Below are positions 28,582 to 38,233 of a DNA stretch of 53,162 nt, piece after piece. The notes below the pieces were generated by a model. That model made no database searches, was not told the DNA's origin, and saw nothing but the letters and a program-made list of their open reading frames with translations. Location: positions 1 to 53,162 of IMG/VR virus record IMGVR_UViG_3300036766_000094. One strand, given 5' to 3'. How positions within the stretch are numbered: the stretch's first letter is position 1; the number at the start of each line of letters is the position of its first letter. Origin of the DNA: a virus. A program made the translations under genes and the position numbers.

Positions 28582-29226
28582 GTGAATGAAGCGATTAACA
28601 AGGAAACCACTGTTAGTCCGACTGAAAAAATCAACCGGACTGATGTCCAAGTCAATCAAAGCCCAACTCAAACGCCTCCGGGTCAAGAAATAACCTTCGG
28701 AGTTAGAAGGGCTAAGATTAATCGTTGGATTCCACGTCGTTGGGAAGAGAACTATACACAAATTGTTATTTTAGCTTCTTTAGGATTGAAGTCTAATACG
28801 CAATTAGGTATTCAGTTCAATTTTACACCACAACACATTAGTAACATTCTAAATAGTCCACAAGCAAGCGTAATTCGTAAGCAGATACATGAAACAGTTG
28901 TAGGTACAGTTTCTAAGGACGTACCTGCTTCGTTAAATGCAATGGCGGCTACAGCTCTAGAAAGATTAAAGACAATTATTGAAAATCCAGCATTAGTAGA
29001 AACTAAAACAGAATTCATTGCAAGTTTGTCGCTTAAATTGTTAGCCGCAAGCGGGCAAGTTAAAGATGATTCAGTTTCTCCTATAAATGTAGGAAAAGCT
29101 ATCATATTTACAGCAACCGATGCTGAAGCAATGCGAGAAGCTATTAGAAAGAGCAATGAAGCAGATAGATTAAATGAAGGTAGGTCAATTGAACCTCCAT
29201 TAAGGTTGCTTAGAGAAGCTAAATGA
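28582..29226 (+). CDS. Terminase small subunit (probable)
   Basis: 214 residues; GTG start. A helix-turn-helix lies in the N-terminal half (QIVILASLGLKSNTQLGIQF then TPQHISNILNSPQ), and the helical C-terminal part (ALERLKTIIENPA) would be the oligomerisation region. It directly precedes the large subunit and overlaps it by 4 bases, the standard order. Identified by domain and position rather than close similarity. Confidence 0.75.
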   Translation: MNEAINKETTVSPTEKINRTDVQVNQSPTQTPPGQEITFGVRRAKINRWIPRRWEENYTQIVILASLGLKSNTQLGIQFNFTPQHISNILNSPQASVIRKQIHETVVGTVSKDVPASLNAMAATALERLKTIIENPALVETKTEFIASLSLKLLAASGQVKDDSVSPINVGKAIIFTATDAEAMREAIRKSNEADRLNEGRSIEPPLRLLREAK

Positions 29227-30809
29227 TAAGTTCAGACGAGCAAGTCGTCTCTCAAACTGATATAGATACTGCTCGACGTTTAGCAGAAAAGCGTTATGAG
29301 CATTATAGCACCGATGACATAGCTCATTTGCGTCGTAAATGTCAAGTAGATGGTATGTTTTTAGGTGCAGGTGTCTTAGATTATACTAGATTGAGTCCAA
29401 ATCTTCATGGTCATTTGTTTCGTTGGTTGAAAGCTCACAAAAATGACCGTTTCAAGATGGTTTTGAAGCCGCGTTCACATTATAAGTCTACAGTTAGCCA
29501 CGTTGACAGCATTCAAACAGTTTTACCACCAATAGAAGGGGAGATTTACCCTTACAATTTAGGTCCAGAAGCAAGAATCATGATTGGGCATGAAGTTTTG
29601 GAGAAATCAGCACAATTTATTCATGAATTAACGTCTCACTTCACGTCTAATCACCGTTTAATGGGACTTTTTCCAGAATTAGTACCAAATGCACGTAAAC
29701 AACGCATAAACAAGTATCAATTAGAGCTTCCTAGACAATCACATTGGTCAGAACCTACATTTGAAGCATTTGGTGTAGGTGGAAAATCTCAAGGACGCCA
29801 TTACGACATTTTGAAGTTGGATGACATTTATGGAGAGTCAGCTAGAGATAGTGCAGCAGAAAGAGCAACAACAATTCAATGGTTTAAAGGTATTCAAGCA
29901 TTCTTTACAAGATTAAAGTACTCTCATTTGTGGATGATTGGTACACGTTATGATTTAGACGATGTTTATAGTGTAGCAATGGAGGATTACGGCAGCTTAA
30001 TGCAGTACTACATTAGAAAAGTTGTCGAAGATGGAGTTTACATATTTCCGGAAGAATTCGACAATGATGCAGTTCAAATTCTAAAGAAGGACATTAAGAC
30101 TTGGAACGCTTGGTATCTTAATGACCCATATGAAGGTACAAAGAGATTTGAACAGGACTGGTTAGCATTTTACAACAAGATTGAAGGACGAGATGCATTA
30201 GCTATAATGACTGGTGAGTCAAGGGAGCTAATTGAATACGAGAACTTAGATAGAGTAATCATCTTTGACCCAGCAGTAACAGGTACATTTGGAGTGGTTG
30301 TAACAGGTACAGATTCACAACGAGTTTATGAATTAGAGAGCTTCAGAGGTTCTTTAAAAGTTCCAGACCAGATTAATATGTTGTTCAATCTTGTATTACG
30401 TTACAAGCCTCGTGTAGTTGCAATTGAATCAGTATTATTTAGTGCGCTTTATCAAGATATATTAAGACTTGAAATGCGTGAACGGAGAATTAACTTCAAT
30501 ATAGTTCCAGTTAAGCCAAGAAAGCCTGGAACCGGACGATTAAATAAAACAGAGCGGATTGAAATTTTAAGTCCATATTTTTCAAGTAAGAAGATTTGGT
30601 TTAATCCAGATCACAAAGATATTATTCAAGAGTACAAAGACTACGGAACTACAACAGACATTCATGTGTTAGATGCATTAGCTTATGGTCCAGAATTGTG
30701 GCGCTTCCACGACATTAGACGCTATGAACGTTATAAGAAAATTGAAACTGATATGTTAAAGAATCGTGACGCGGATACAGGATACTCTAGAATATACGCT
30801 GAAGGTTAA
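29223..30809 (+). CDS. terL: Terminase large subunit
   Basis: 528 residues with both domains visible. ATPase: Walker A-like LKPRSHYKST (about 79-88), Walker B LKLDDIYGE, coupling motif IGTRYDLDD. Nuclease: FDPAVTG (first Asp), VVAIESVLF (Glu) and VLDALAYGPELW (last Asp). It packages DNA into the procapsid and cuts the concatemer. Overlaps the small subunit start by 4 bases and ends directly before the portal ATG. Confidence 0.9.
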   Translation: MISSDEQVVSQTDIDTARRLAEKRYEHYSTDDIAHLRRKCQVDGMFLGAGVLDYTRLSPNLHGHLFRWLKAHKNDRFKMVLKPRSHYKSTVSHVDSIQTVLPPIEGEIYPYNLGPEARIMIGHEVLEKSAQFIHELTSHFTSNHRLMGLFPELVPNARKQRINKYQLELPRQSHWSEPTFEAFGVGGKSQGRHYDILKLDDIYGESARDSAAERATTIQWFKGIQAFFTRLKYSHLWMIGTRYDLDDVYSVAMEDYGSLMQYYIRKVVEDGVYIFPEEFDNDAVQILKKDIKTWNAWYLNDPYEGTKRFEQDWLAFYNKIEGRDALAIMTGESRELIEYENLDRVIIFDPAVTGTFGVVVTGTDSQRVYELESFRGSLKVPDQINMLFNLVLRYKPRVVAIESVLFSALYQDILRLEMRERRINFNIVPVKPRKPGTGRLNKTERIEILSPYFSSKKIWFNPDHKDIIQEYKDYGTTTDIHVLDALAYGPELWRFHDIRRYERYKKIETDMLKNRDADTGYSRIYAEG

Positions 30810-32690
30810 ATGCCCTATCCAAGACAGTTAAATTTAGGCGAAGAGATTGAGAATAAGTTAAAAGCGTTCTTGCAAAATGAGATAACACTTCATCTTGCGG
30901 AACGTACTGATTACATTCAAGATTTGAAGAACTGGCAAAGAGATTATTGGGTTCCGGTTCCCACAGAGAATGCTACTACTCCATTTGTAGGAGCTTCTCG
31001 TATTATCATTCCGTTGACAGCAATTGCTGTAGAAGCAATTCACGCAAGAGTCTGGATGGCATTATTTGGAACAGAACCATTTGCAAGTGCTAAGTTTCAT
31101 GCATTAACAATTGACCATGAGAACGCATTTAGGAAGTTCTATAACTATGAGTTGAAGCACGGGATTAAAGCTCATCATAGTTTGGAAAGTCCAATTTTGG
31201 ATGTTGAGAAGTATGGTACTGGTATAGTCAAGCCAGATTATTGTTACTTGACTAAAACAGCAATGAGACCTTCACCTTTAGACCCGACTAAAGAAGAAGA
31301 AATTCCAATAGTTATTAAGAGAGGTGCAGTTTTCCAACATTGTCCGATTGCAAATTACATACAACCTTATAGTGCTACAGACCCACAAACAGCAGAATGG
31401 TGTGGAGAGATTCATTTAGAGACTCCGTATTACATGACTCAATTAGAAAAGTCTGGATTTTTCATCCCTGGCACACTAGAAAAGTTGAAGTCATATTATC
31501 AAAGAACTGTGGTTGGTCCAACGACTCAAGACGTTCCAGATTCTCAAAAGCGGATGGAACATACAGTTCCAATTTGGCCGAAGCAAGTTGAATGGTTTGA
31601 AATTTGGTTAAGTTTTAATGTAGATGATGACCCGAAAGGCGAGACCAAAGAAATTGTAGTGCATTGGCACAGAGCTTCTAACACACTTATGTCTATTATG
31701 TATAATTGGTATACAGATTTACGTCGTCCTTACGAAATTGGAAATTTCTTCAAAGTTGAAGGTAGATGGAAAGGCATTGGAATTTGTAAGCAGTCTGAGC
31801 AGTTCCAGAAAATCGTTACAACCTTACATCGTCAACGTATTGATGCTGGTACAATTGCAAACATGAGGATGTTTAAGGTTCACAGATTAAGCAATTATGG
31901 TCCGGACGAACCGATATTTCCTGGTAAAATGTGGATTCTAGACGACATGACCCACATTGAACCGATTCAAGCAATGGAAGTTTACACAAGCGCATTTGCT
32001 AATGAACAAGCAGCTTTATTATATGAACAACAAAGAGTAGGAGTTAATGAATTAACACAAGGAATGCCGCAACAAGGTACTCCTGGAACAGCTACAGATA
32101 CAACATTACGATTACAAGAGGGTTCTAAGAAACAAGATTTAAATCTCTATAACATAAGAGATTTCGTAAGCCGTTGTTATGTAGATGGGTTGTTAATAAC
32201 ACAACAATTTGGTAGTAGAACGTTAGATATGTACATGATGACTCATCCTGAAGATGCACAATTGATAGCTCAAGTGTTGAGTGCTCCACCTGAATTGATT
32301 AAAGATTCAGCTTTATTTGAGCTTACTGCTGTAGGTTTAAATAGCAATAAATCTGTAGACAGAACGAATTGGATGCAAATTGGTCAAGTTACTCAACAAT
32401 TCTTAACTGGAATTCTCCAGGCTGCTCAATTAGGTGTTCCGTTAGCAGTAGGACCAATTGCTCAAGAAGGTATATTAGCATCAAGTGAGATATTTGAACA
32501 GTTCTTAGAAACATACGACGTGCGTGATGAAAGCAAGATTTCTATGAAGAAGTTCTTAATTAAGCTCTTTGCTGATTTAGCTCAAGCTCAGTCGAAAGGA
32601 CAAAATGGCGGACCAATTCTTCCAGGACAGCCCGGCCAACCCGTTGGACAACTCGGACCTGGAAACCCTGGCGGCGTTCAGCAAATCTAG
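30810..32690 (+). CDS. Portal protein
   Basis: 626 residues, directly after the terminase, which is the standard portal position. The N-terminal RTDYIQDLKNWQRDYW and PFVGASRIIIPLTAIAVEAIHARVW, and GVNELTQGMPQQGTPGTATDTTLR in the second half, are typical of P22-type/podoviral portals. The last 28 codons (32605-32690) are also read in another frame by the next gene. It forms the ring through which DNA enters and leaves. Confidence 0.85.
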   Translation: MPYPRQLNLGEEIENKLKAFLQNEITLHLAERTDYIQDLKNWQRDYWVPVPTENATTPFVGASRIIIPLTAIAVEAIHARVWMALFGTEPFASAKFHALTIDHENAFRKFYNYELKHGIKAHHSLESPILDVEKYGTGIVKPDYCYLTKTAMRPSPLDPTKEEEIPIVIKRGAVFQHCPIANYIQPYSATDPQTAEWCGEIHLETPYYMTQLEKSGFFIPGTLEKLKSYYQRTVVGPTTQDVPDSQKRMEHTVPIWPKQVEWFEIWLSFNVDDDPKGETKEIVVHWHRASNTLMSIMYNWYTDLRRPYEIGNFFKVEGRWKGIGICKQSEQFQKIVTTLHRQRIDAGTIANMRMFKVHRLSNYGPDEPIFPGKMWILDDMTHIEPIQAMEVYTSAFANEQAALLYEQQRVGVNELTQGMPQQGTPGTATDTTLRLQEGSKKQDLNLYNIRDFVSRCYVDGLLITQQFGSRTLDMYMMTHPEDAQLIAQVLSAPPELIKDSALFELTAVGLNSNKSVDRTNWMQIGQVTQQFLTGILQAAQLGVPLAVGPIAQEGILASSEIFEQFLETYDVRDESKISMKKFLIKLFADLAQAQSKGQNGGPILPGQPGQPVGQLGPGNPGGVQQI

Positions 32691-32967
32691 AGAATTTCGT
32701 TTAGTATATAATGCGGTTCAACGTATAGAACAAGTAGCTCTAAGAGAATTAGCAGAATTCAAAAATAGTGAAGACGCATTAACAAAACGCGGTTACGCAA
32801 AGGGTGTTTCTAGATGTTTGTTCTTACTTAACTCAATCAGGGGAGATTCTAGCAATGCCGGACTTGGGACCGAACCAGAATCAGGACGGGACGTTAATCG
32901 ATCCGTTAAAGAACGCGGACGGAACGTTGATAGTGAAAGTAGAAACGCCTCCACCTGGGCTATCTAA
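32605..32967 (+). CDS. 120-residue protein overlapping portal and scaffold genes
   Basis: ATG at 32605 follows AAAGGACAAA. The middle (REFRLVYNAVQRIEQVALRE) is a clear helical protein in the only stretch not covered by other genes (32691-32854). The first 86 bases overlap the portal end and the last 113 the scaffold start, in different frames; the local rise in GC fits dual coding. The function is unknown. Small proteins between portal and scaffold are frequent in podoviruses. Confidence 0.6.
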   Translation: MADQFFQDSPANPLDNSDLETLAAFSKSREFRLVYNAVQRIEQVALRELAEFKNSEDALTKRGYAKGVSRCLFLLNSIRGDSSNAGLGTEPESGRDVNRSVKERGRNVDSESRNASTWAI

Positions 32968-33628
32968 GGAAGATGCAGCTTTCTTGAAAGAAGCCGCTAG
33001 ATTAGGAAATGAAGCAGCTTCTATTCAATCAAGACGCAATCAAGAATTAGAAGCTGAATTAGAAGCATTAAAGGGTAAAGCAAAAGATGATACTCCAGCA
33101 ATCTCCAAAGATGACTTCTACGCCGACCCTGTTAATGCTGTTAAGAGACTAATGGAAGAAGCAGTTGCTCCTTTAAAGGAAGCAGCGCAAGGTTTGGCTT
33201 ATGGAAGTGCTTATGAGAAGTTGAAGAATAAGTACCGTAACAATCCAAAGTTCAAATCTGTGTTTGAAAAAGCAGAACATTTGATTGATGATGCGATGGG
33301 TAAGGTTGCTCCAACTGAACAGAATTTACAATTCACATTGTATTCAATTCGTGGAGCGGCGGCTTTTGGGGATTTAGGTAATGACATTAATTTTGATGAG
33401 AAACCAATTGCTCCAGTAATACCGCCCGTAAGCGGCGCAATTCCGCCAAGCGCTTCACCTAGACCAGAACCGCAGGTACCGAAAATGCGTCAATTGACAG
33501 AATCTGAAAAGCGTTTAGCTAAGTCAAGAAATCTATCTGATGAGGCATATTTGGCAATAGTAGATGGCACAGATGAAGTTTCGTTTGACCATATTAATGC
33601 TACGTTGAAAACAGGAGAGCAGAAGTGA
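32855..33628 (+). CDS. Scaffolding protein
   Basis: 257 residues; the ATG at 32855 has GGGGAG upstream and is preferred over the longer frame from 32804. Acidic and helical: FLKEAARLGNEAASIQSRRN, then QELEAELEALKGKAK coiled-coil, a Pro-rich linker (PVIPPVSGAIPPSASPRP) and a C-terminal KRLAKSRNLSDEAYL helix. This composition and the place between portal and capsid genes are typical of scaffolds that guide procapsid assembly. Confidence 0.75.
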   Translation: MPDLGPNQNQDGTLIDPLKNADGTLIVKVETPPPGLSKEDAAFLKEAARLGNEAASIQSRRNQELEAELEALKGKAKDDTPAISKDDFYADPVNAVKRLMEEAVAPLKEAAQGLAYGSAYEKLKNKYRNNPKFKSVFEKAEHLIDDAMGKVAPTEQNLQFTLYSIRGAAAFGDLGNDINFDEKPIAPVIPPVSGAIPPSASPRPEPQVPKMRQLTESEKRLAKSRNLSDEAYLAIVDGTDEVSFDHINATLKTGEQK

Positions 33629-34122
33629 GCGAAACTCAGCCAGTTGCCACACCTAAAGGTGCTGTAGTTACATTGACAACTGAAGAAATCCGTGCAGCTA
33701 AAAAGGCTAAATTCGCACAAGTTATGGACAGAGGTTACATTAGTGATAGATTACAAGCTGTAAATTTACCAGATGCTATGCACGGTCAATGGGTACGTTA
33801 TGATGGTAATGATAACATGGAAGTTACTAGAATGCAGCTCTTAGGTTACGAAATTGCAGACCCAAAGAAGTTCGGTCAGAAAGATGCAATGCCTCATGGT
33901 GATGGTACGTCAATGAGAATTGGCGATGTAATTTTTATGGTATGCTCTAAAGAGGACCACGAATTACAAGAGGAAGTTCGCAGGGAACGTTTTGAACATG
34001 CACATATGAAACAACCACGAGAAGGTGTACAGCTTAGGAAGAACATCAGTACATTAGGCCCGGAAGTATCTCTCAAAGATGAATCTACAGCGCAGGTAGT
34101 TACGTCTCCTAAGGAAATTTAA
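33625..34122 (+). CDS. 165-residue structural/assembly protein
   Basis: GTG start overlaps the scaffold stop. Contains DRGYISDRLQAVNLPDAMHG, MEVTRMQLLGYEIADPKKFG and EEVRRERFEHAHMKQPRE. Similar proteins sit before the capsid gene in many podoviruses with unknown role. The C-terminus is polar. Confidence 0.65.
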   Translation: MSETQPVATPKGAVVTLTTEEIRAAKKAKFAQVMDRGYISDRLQAVNLPDAMHGQWVRYDGNDNMEVTRMQLLGYEIADPKKFGQKDAMPHGDGTSMRIGDVIFMVCSKEDHELQEEVRRERFEHAHMKQPREGVQLRKNISTLGPEVSLKDESTAQVVTSPKEI

Positions 34123-34124
34123 TC

Positions 34125-34631
34125 ATGAGTGCTGTACAGATTAGACCAGCACAACTGGGAGGAAAGCGAACTTTCTCAGCTCGCTCTCTTACAGTTAAAA
34201 GTGCTGAAACATTCATTGCTGGCGCTCCGCTTACTGTAGATAGTAACGGACAGCTAGCAGAGTGTGGTACGGATTTTGCTACTACAAAAGGATTTGCTGC
34301 AAATGCTGCATTCAGCGGACCTGGTAGGAGTTTAGCGGATACTGTCATCGCCGTTACTCCGCCTTCTGGAGAACCATACTCCGCTGGACAAGTTTACGTT
34401 GCTGGTGACGATGTTGTATTCGTTGGACAGTTGTATAGTGGTAGCACCTTAATTACACCAACAGAAGCGATGATTGCAGATAATTACGGTATGACTAGGC
34501 TTTCTGATGGAATTTGGACGCTTGACCAAGTTAAGACTACTACTGCATATCAAAGAGTTACAGTTGTAGATATTGACGCCGACTTGTCCCTGATGTTCTT
34601 CAAAGTTATGTCAACCTACATCCAGGCATAA
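34125..34631 (+). CDS. 168-residue capsid-associated (decoration-like) protein
   Basis: Strand-rich product with an N-terminal LTVKSAETFIAGAPLTVDSN and TKGFAANAAFSGPGRSLAD, a pattern of head-decoration proteins. It precedes the major capsid gene by 14 bases, and AGGGAG lies in between. The assignment is by pattern and position. Confidence 0.6.
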   Translation: MSAVQIRPAQLGGKRTFSARSLTVKSAETFIAGAPLTVDSNGQLAECGTDFATTKGFAANAAFSGPGRSLADTVIAVTPPSGEPYSAGQVYVAGDDVVFVGQLYSGSTLITPTEAMIADNYGMTRLSDGIWTLDQVKTTTAYQRVTVVDIDADLSLMFFKVMSTYIQA

Positions 34632-34645
34632 GGGAGATATAACTT

Positions 34646-35560
34646 ATGAACATCGGCCAAGCCAGAATCCTAACTAGGCTCGGACTACGAAGCGACTTCC
34701 GAGACCAGTATGTGTTAGTACCCGCAGAATGGTCACAGTATGCTAAAGATTTAACTATGACCCGTCCAGAGATTGAAGCGGCAGTTATTGCTGGGCCGCA
34801 TCGTATGCTGGAAGTTGGTGATTTGGAAGATACCACGTTCTTTGATGCAAAGCTTCTTGGTAAGATGGTCGGTCTTGTTAAGGAATTCAAGGTTGGTTAC
34901 TTTGTGAGTCGTAGGGCTCTTGAAGATGACCAATACAACAAGATTAATCAAGGCGCCAAGTGGCTAGGTGAAGCAGCTCGTTTGACGAAAGAATATCGTG
35001 CTGCTGCATTCTTAGATGACGCTTTCGCTGGTTCTGTTTACAAGACTTTTGATGGTCTTGCTGTTTTGCATAACGCACACACGCTTTTCAATAGTGAAAC
35101 AAGCGCAACAATGGCAAATACGCCAGCTTCCACAGCTCAAGTTAGCTTTAGTCTAGCAGGCTGGGCGGCTCTTCTTGAATTGGCTGAACTAGCCAAAAAC
35201 TGGAATGGCGACCCTGAACCTCTTATGATTGACAAGGCAATCTATAGCCCGAAGTATATCGGTCTTGCAATGCAGATTTTCGCACAAGGCCGCGAACCGT
35301 TTAGCGGAGCAGATGCTCAAATTAACCAAGTTGCTAAGAGACTTGGGAATTTGACGCAAGTTGTTTCGCATTACAAGTCAAGTGTTGAAACTTACTTTGG
35401 CGTTAGTACAGCCAAGAGTGACTTCCAACATCTAGCTCGTGTTGGTCTTAGCATTAAGGATACAGTTGACGAAGAAGGTACTCTTTATGTTCGCGCTCGT
35501 GAAAGATTTGGTTTCTGGTGCCCGGACTTCCACGGTTGGTTTGGGATGAATCCTTCGTAA
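34646..35560 (+). CDS. Major capsid protein (HK97 fold, probable)
   Basis: 304 residues. KWLGEAARLTKEYRAAAFLD, then KTFDGLAVLHNAHTLFN and VSHYKSSVETYFGVSTAKSD match Mu gpT/HK97-like capsid proteins. It is placed after the scaffold and its partner and before the head-completion genes. No frameshift or long N-terminal delta domain is seen, in line with a separate scaffold gene. A strong hairpin element (35570-35646) follows. Confidence 0.8.
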   Translation: MNIGQARILTRLGLRSDFRDQYVLVPAEWSQYAKDLTMTRPEIEAAVIAGPHRMLEVGDLEDTTFFDAKLLGKMVGLVKEFKVGYFVSRRALEDDQYNKINQGAKWLGEAARLTKEYRAAAFLDDAFAGSVYKTFDGLAVLHNAHTLFNSETSATMANTPASTAQVSFSLAGWAALLELAELAKNWNGDPEPLMIDKAIYSPKYIGLAMQIFAQGREPFSGADAQINQVAKRLGNLTQVVSHYKSSVETYFGVSTAKSDFQHLARVGLSIKDTVDEEGTLYVRARERFGFWCPDFHGWFGMNPS

Positions 35561-35569
35561 ATTGTTATT

Positions 35570-35646
35570 CTTTACGGCGGTTCAATTAAGGGTGACTGGA
35601 CACCATCCTAATTGATGCAAAGAGAAATGCCCTCGCCGCCGTAGAG
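35570..35646 (+). ncRNA. Structured element J downstream of the capsid gene
   Basis: 35570-35580 pair with 35636-35646 (11 bp, one G-U). Inside, TCAATTA (35582-35588) pairs with TAATTGA (35609-35615), capped by GGTG/CACC (35591-35594/35601-35604), and GCA/TGC (35617-35619/35628-35630) makes a small third arm. It could be an mRNA-stabilising element, an attenuator that raises capsid over downstream genes, or a member of the same RNA family as A-I. No U-run follows, so it is not a classical terminator. Confidence 0.55.
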
Positions 35647-35672
35647 AATTTCACATGTAAGGAGAATAAGCA

Positions 35673-36164
35673 ATGGCAGACAGTAAGCAGCCTTACAGAG
35701 GTACAACTAAACCGCAAAGAATGTCGAATTTGTATCTTGCTAGGTTTGGTTGGCCTGCTACAGCAGATACGGAAAATGGACCAGTTATCGTAGCCTTTGC
35801 AGCAGATGGAGCACTTTTAGTCGGTGACGCTGTTGTAGTATCTACAGTAGGAAAAGTTAAAACGGCAACAAGTGGTGCTCCAGTTGGAATCGTTGTTGGT
35901 GGAATTATCAACGGTTCTCCAGCTATCTTTGGATTAGGCTCAGTTGGTTATAGTATTCCTACGGGTTCTGTCGTTTTCGTAGCTATTGCTGGTATTGCAT
36001 TCGCAGTTACTACTGGTACAGTGAATATTGGCGACCAGTTAATTCATGATACTTCAACTGGTGGCAAACTTAAGACAGGTACCACAGCAGGTTCTATTTT
36101 TGGTAAAGCTTTGTCAGCTAGCGCTATTAGTGCTACAGTTACAGTTTTGGTTGCACTTTCTTAA
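35673..36164 (+). CDS. Head decoration-like protein (DUF2190-type)
   Basis: 163 residues with a repeated Val/Gly-rich strand pattern (VIVAFAADGALLVGDAVVVS, AVTTGTVNIGDQLIHDTSTG) as in DUF2190 capsid decoration proteins that bind HK97-fold shells. AAGGAG precedes the ATG. It is located after the capsid gene, as expected. Confidence 0.65.
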   Translation: MADSKQPYRGTTKPQRMSNLYLARFGWPATADTENGPVIVAFAADGALLVGDAVVVSTVGKVKTATSGAPVGIVVGGIINGSPAIFGLGSVGYSIPTGSVVFVAIAGIAFAVTTGTVNIGDQLIHDTSTGGKLKTGTTAGSIFGKALSASAISATVTVLVALS

Positions 36165-36176
36165 TTGGAGAAAGAG

Positions 36177-36458
36177 ATGCGTATTCCGTTATTCTTATCT
36201 GCAAATCCTGAACGCGCATCTCGTAGCGGTATTATAAGATTGACAGACGGTGAATGGGTTGTCGCTGGTGACGATTTGATTGATAGTGTAATTGAAATCG
36301 CGGCTGGTGATGACCCATTTACTATTTTAGCTCAACCTAGAATGTCAATTCCAATTGGTGTACAAGGACCAGCTTATGTACTTGGATTCATAGAGAAAAA
36401 AGGAACCGAGAAGTTTTTCAGTGTTCATGCTACGCGAGTTGAAAGACAACTACAATGA
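36177..36458 (+). CDS. 93-residue hypothetical structural protein
   Basis: ATG at 36177 follows GGAGAAAGAG (an earlier TTG at 36165 is unsupported). Short strand-rich protein: RIPLFLSANPERASRSGIIR, LTDGEWVVAGDD. It is in the head-completion gene block. No family recognised. Confidence 0.55.
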   Translation: MRIPLFLSANPERASRSGIIRLTDGEWVVAGDDLIDSVIEIAAGDDPFTILAQPRMSIPIGVQGPAYVLGFIEKKGTEKFFSVHATRVERQLQ

Positions 36459-37138
36459 GTTTGACTTTAAATATTACACAATTGCGAGCTGATTTACTAA
36501 AACATTGTGGAGTATTAACAACTGACCCTGGCTTTAATAATGACGGTTGTGACTTATTACTTAATAGGTCACTCTGGGCATTGATGAATATGTTTCCGTT
36601 TAGACAAACAGAAGATACTAAGTTGTTTGACACTACAATTGGAGAACCACGTTATACATTACCTACATTGTTTGAGGCAGTACGTCAAATAAGCATCGAA
36701 GATGACATTAGTTTTGAACATAGTATACTTGACCCGATGACGATTTTAGAGTATGAGGCTCAATTTATTGATACTATTGCGTCTCGCGCTAAACCAACAC
36801 ATTACATTCGTTATGGTACTACATTAAGATTGTTCCCAACTCCTGATGCTGTATATAGTATAGTTATCAAACACGTAATAACTCTAGCTGATTTGGATGA
36901 TGATAATACAGGTTTTCCAATTCCTAAGAATTGGTACGAGATTGTACTTTATGGCGGCATTTACAGAGGATATTTCTTAATTAAGAATCCAGCAATGGCT
37001 AAAGATTTTGAGGACCAACAGGCAATATGGATTAATGCTGCATTGCCTGTCGAGTCTAAAGAAGAAATAGATAGGCATAAGGCAGGTGTATCTATTAAAG
37101 GTTATGAACCGAATGCTAGCATTTATGGGCCTTCTTAA
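36455..37138 (+). CDS. Head-to-tail adaptor protein (gp4-like)
   Basis: 227 residues. QLRADLLKHCGVLTTDPG then DLLLNRSLWALMNMFPFRQT, FEAVRQISIED and RYGTTLRLFPTPD follow the pattern of podoviral adaptor proteins (P22 gp4/T7 gp11-like), which close the portal and attach the tail. Overlaps the upstream gene by 4 bases. Assignment by pattern and order. Confidence 0.65.
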   Translation: MSLTLNITQLRADLLKHCGVLTTDPGFNNDGCDLLLNRSLWALMNMFPFRQTEDTKLFDTTIGEPRYTLPTLFEAVRQISIEDDISFEHSILDPMTILEYEAQFIDTIASRAKPTHYIRYGTTLRLFPTPDAVYSIVIKHVITLADLDDDNTGFPIPKNWYEIVLYGGIYRGYFLIKNPAMAKDFEDQQAIWINAALPVESKEEIDRHKAGVSIKGYEPNASIYGPS

Positions 37139-38233
37139 ATGGCAGCTACATTACAAGATGGTTTCGCGGGTTCAACAACATTGGGTTCTCACCAAGCTGA
37201 TACAGGACAAGCTTGGAATGTTCCAAGTAGTGGTATAACTTTACAAGTATCAGGCGGAAAGTTATTTGAAGCTGGAGCTTCTACTGCTGGTTTGTATGCT
37301 CCAACAATTCAATCAGGTAGATTCAACTTAGACTTAACTGTAAAAGCTCGTCGTTCTCCATATGGACCATTTAGTGGTACACTTGGAACAATACCATATG
37401 GTGGTTCGCCATATATAACACCAATTACTGATGCTCCATTAATTCCTGGTACTATAACAATCAACATTCCGATAGACGATGGAAGTGGTGGAAATCCAGG
37501 TACAGCAGTTTTTACAGATGATGGTGCTGGAGGTCTACATTCTGTTGATATAGGAACGCCAGGATCAATTAATTATGCAACTGGCTCAATATTAGGTCCA
37601 GGCGGTGCACCAACTATTCCGGGAACTGGATATTCAGATGGTCGTCAGACAAGCGCAATTCAAGGACCAGTAACTGGAAGTTATGTAGGTTATGGGTTTA
37701 ATAAAGCTGGTGGAATTATCGTAAGAGCAATCAACGAAACTGGATTATTAGATAACTTCATTGGTACATATACATTAATACAATGGAACCCAAGCGGTCT
37801 TGATAATGTAACATTAAACAGCATATTAGTCGCTTGGACAATGGATACTTGGAAGCGGATTAGGGTAATAATTAGTAATACTCGTATGTGTATTTATGTT
37901 GCGGACGAAGATGGTTCAAATGAAGTTCAAATTGGTAATGCTGTTTTGGTTAGTGCTGGTGATTCAGGACATACTTATGTAGGATTATTATTCAGTAATA
38001 CGTATGGTGCATTGTATGACGATTTGATAGTCAAACCATTAACAATTACAGCTTCTTTAGATGATAGTTCGTTTACAGATAATGGACTTGTTTTAGCTCC
38101 AAATCCGGCAGTATTAAGCTTCGATAGTGTTCCATCTGGATTTGAGATTGATATTACAGATACTTCAGGAAGTTTTGATGATGGTGACGCTGCGTGGTTT
38201 ACAGTTGAATCTCCACCTGGGCCACCAGTATAA
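37139..38233 (+). CDS. Tail/appendage structural protein
   Basis: 364 residues, strand-rich with a Gly/Pro-rich middle (YGPFSGTLGTIPYGGSPYI) and a LamG-like concanavalin pattern in the C-terminal half (KRIRVIISNTRMCIYVADED then GHTYVGLLFSNTYGALYDDL). Its ATG follows directly after the adaptor stop. Probably binds glycan or forms part of the tail. Confidence 0.55.
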   Translation: MAATLQDGFAGSTTLGSHQADTGQAWNVPSSGITLQVSGGKLFEAGASTAGLYAPTIQSGRFNLDLTVKARRSPYGPFSGTLGTIPYGGSPYITPITDAPLIPGTITINIPIDDGSGGNPGTAVFTDDGAGGLHSVDIGTPGSINYATGSILGPGGAPTIPGTGYSDGRQTSAIQGPVTGSYVGYGFNKAGGIIVRAINETGLLDNFIGTYTLIQWNPSGLDNVTLNSILVAWTMDTWKRIRVIISNTRMCIYVADEDGSNEVQIGNAVLVSAGDSGHTYVGLLFSNTYGALYDDLIVKPLTITASLDDSSFTDNGLVLAPNPAVLSFDSVPSGFEIDITDTSGSFDDGDAAWFTVESPPGPPV

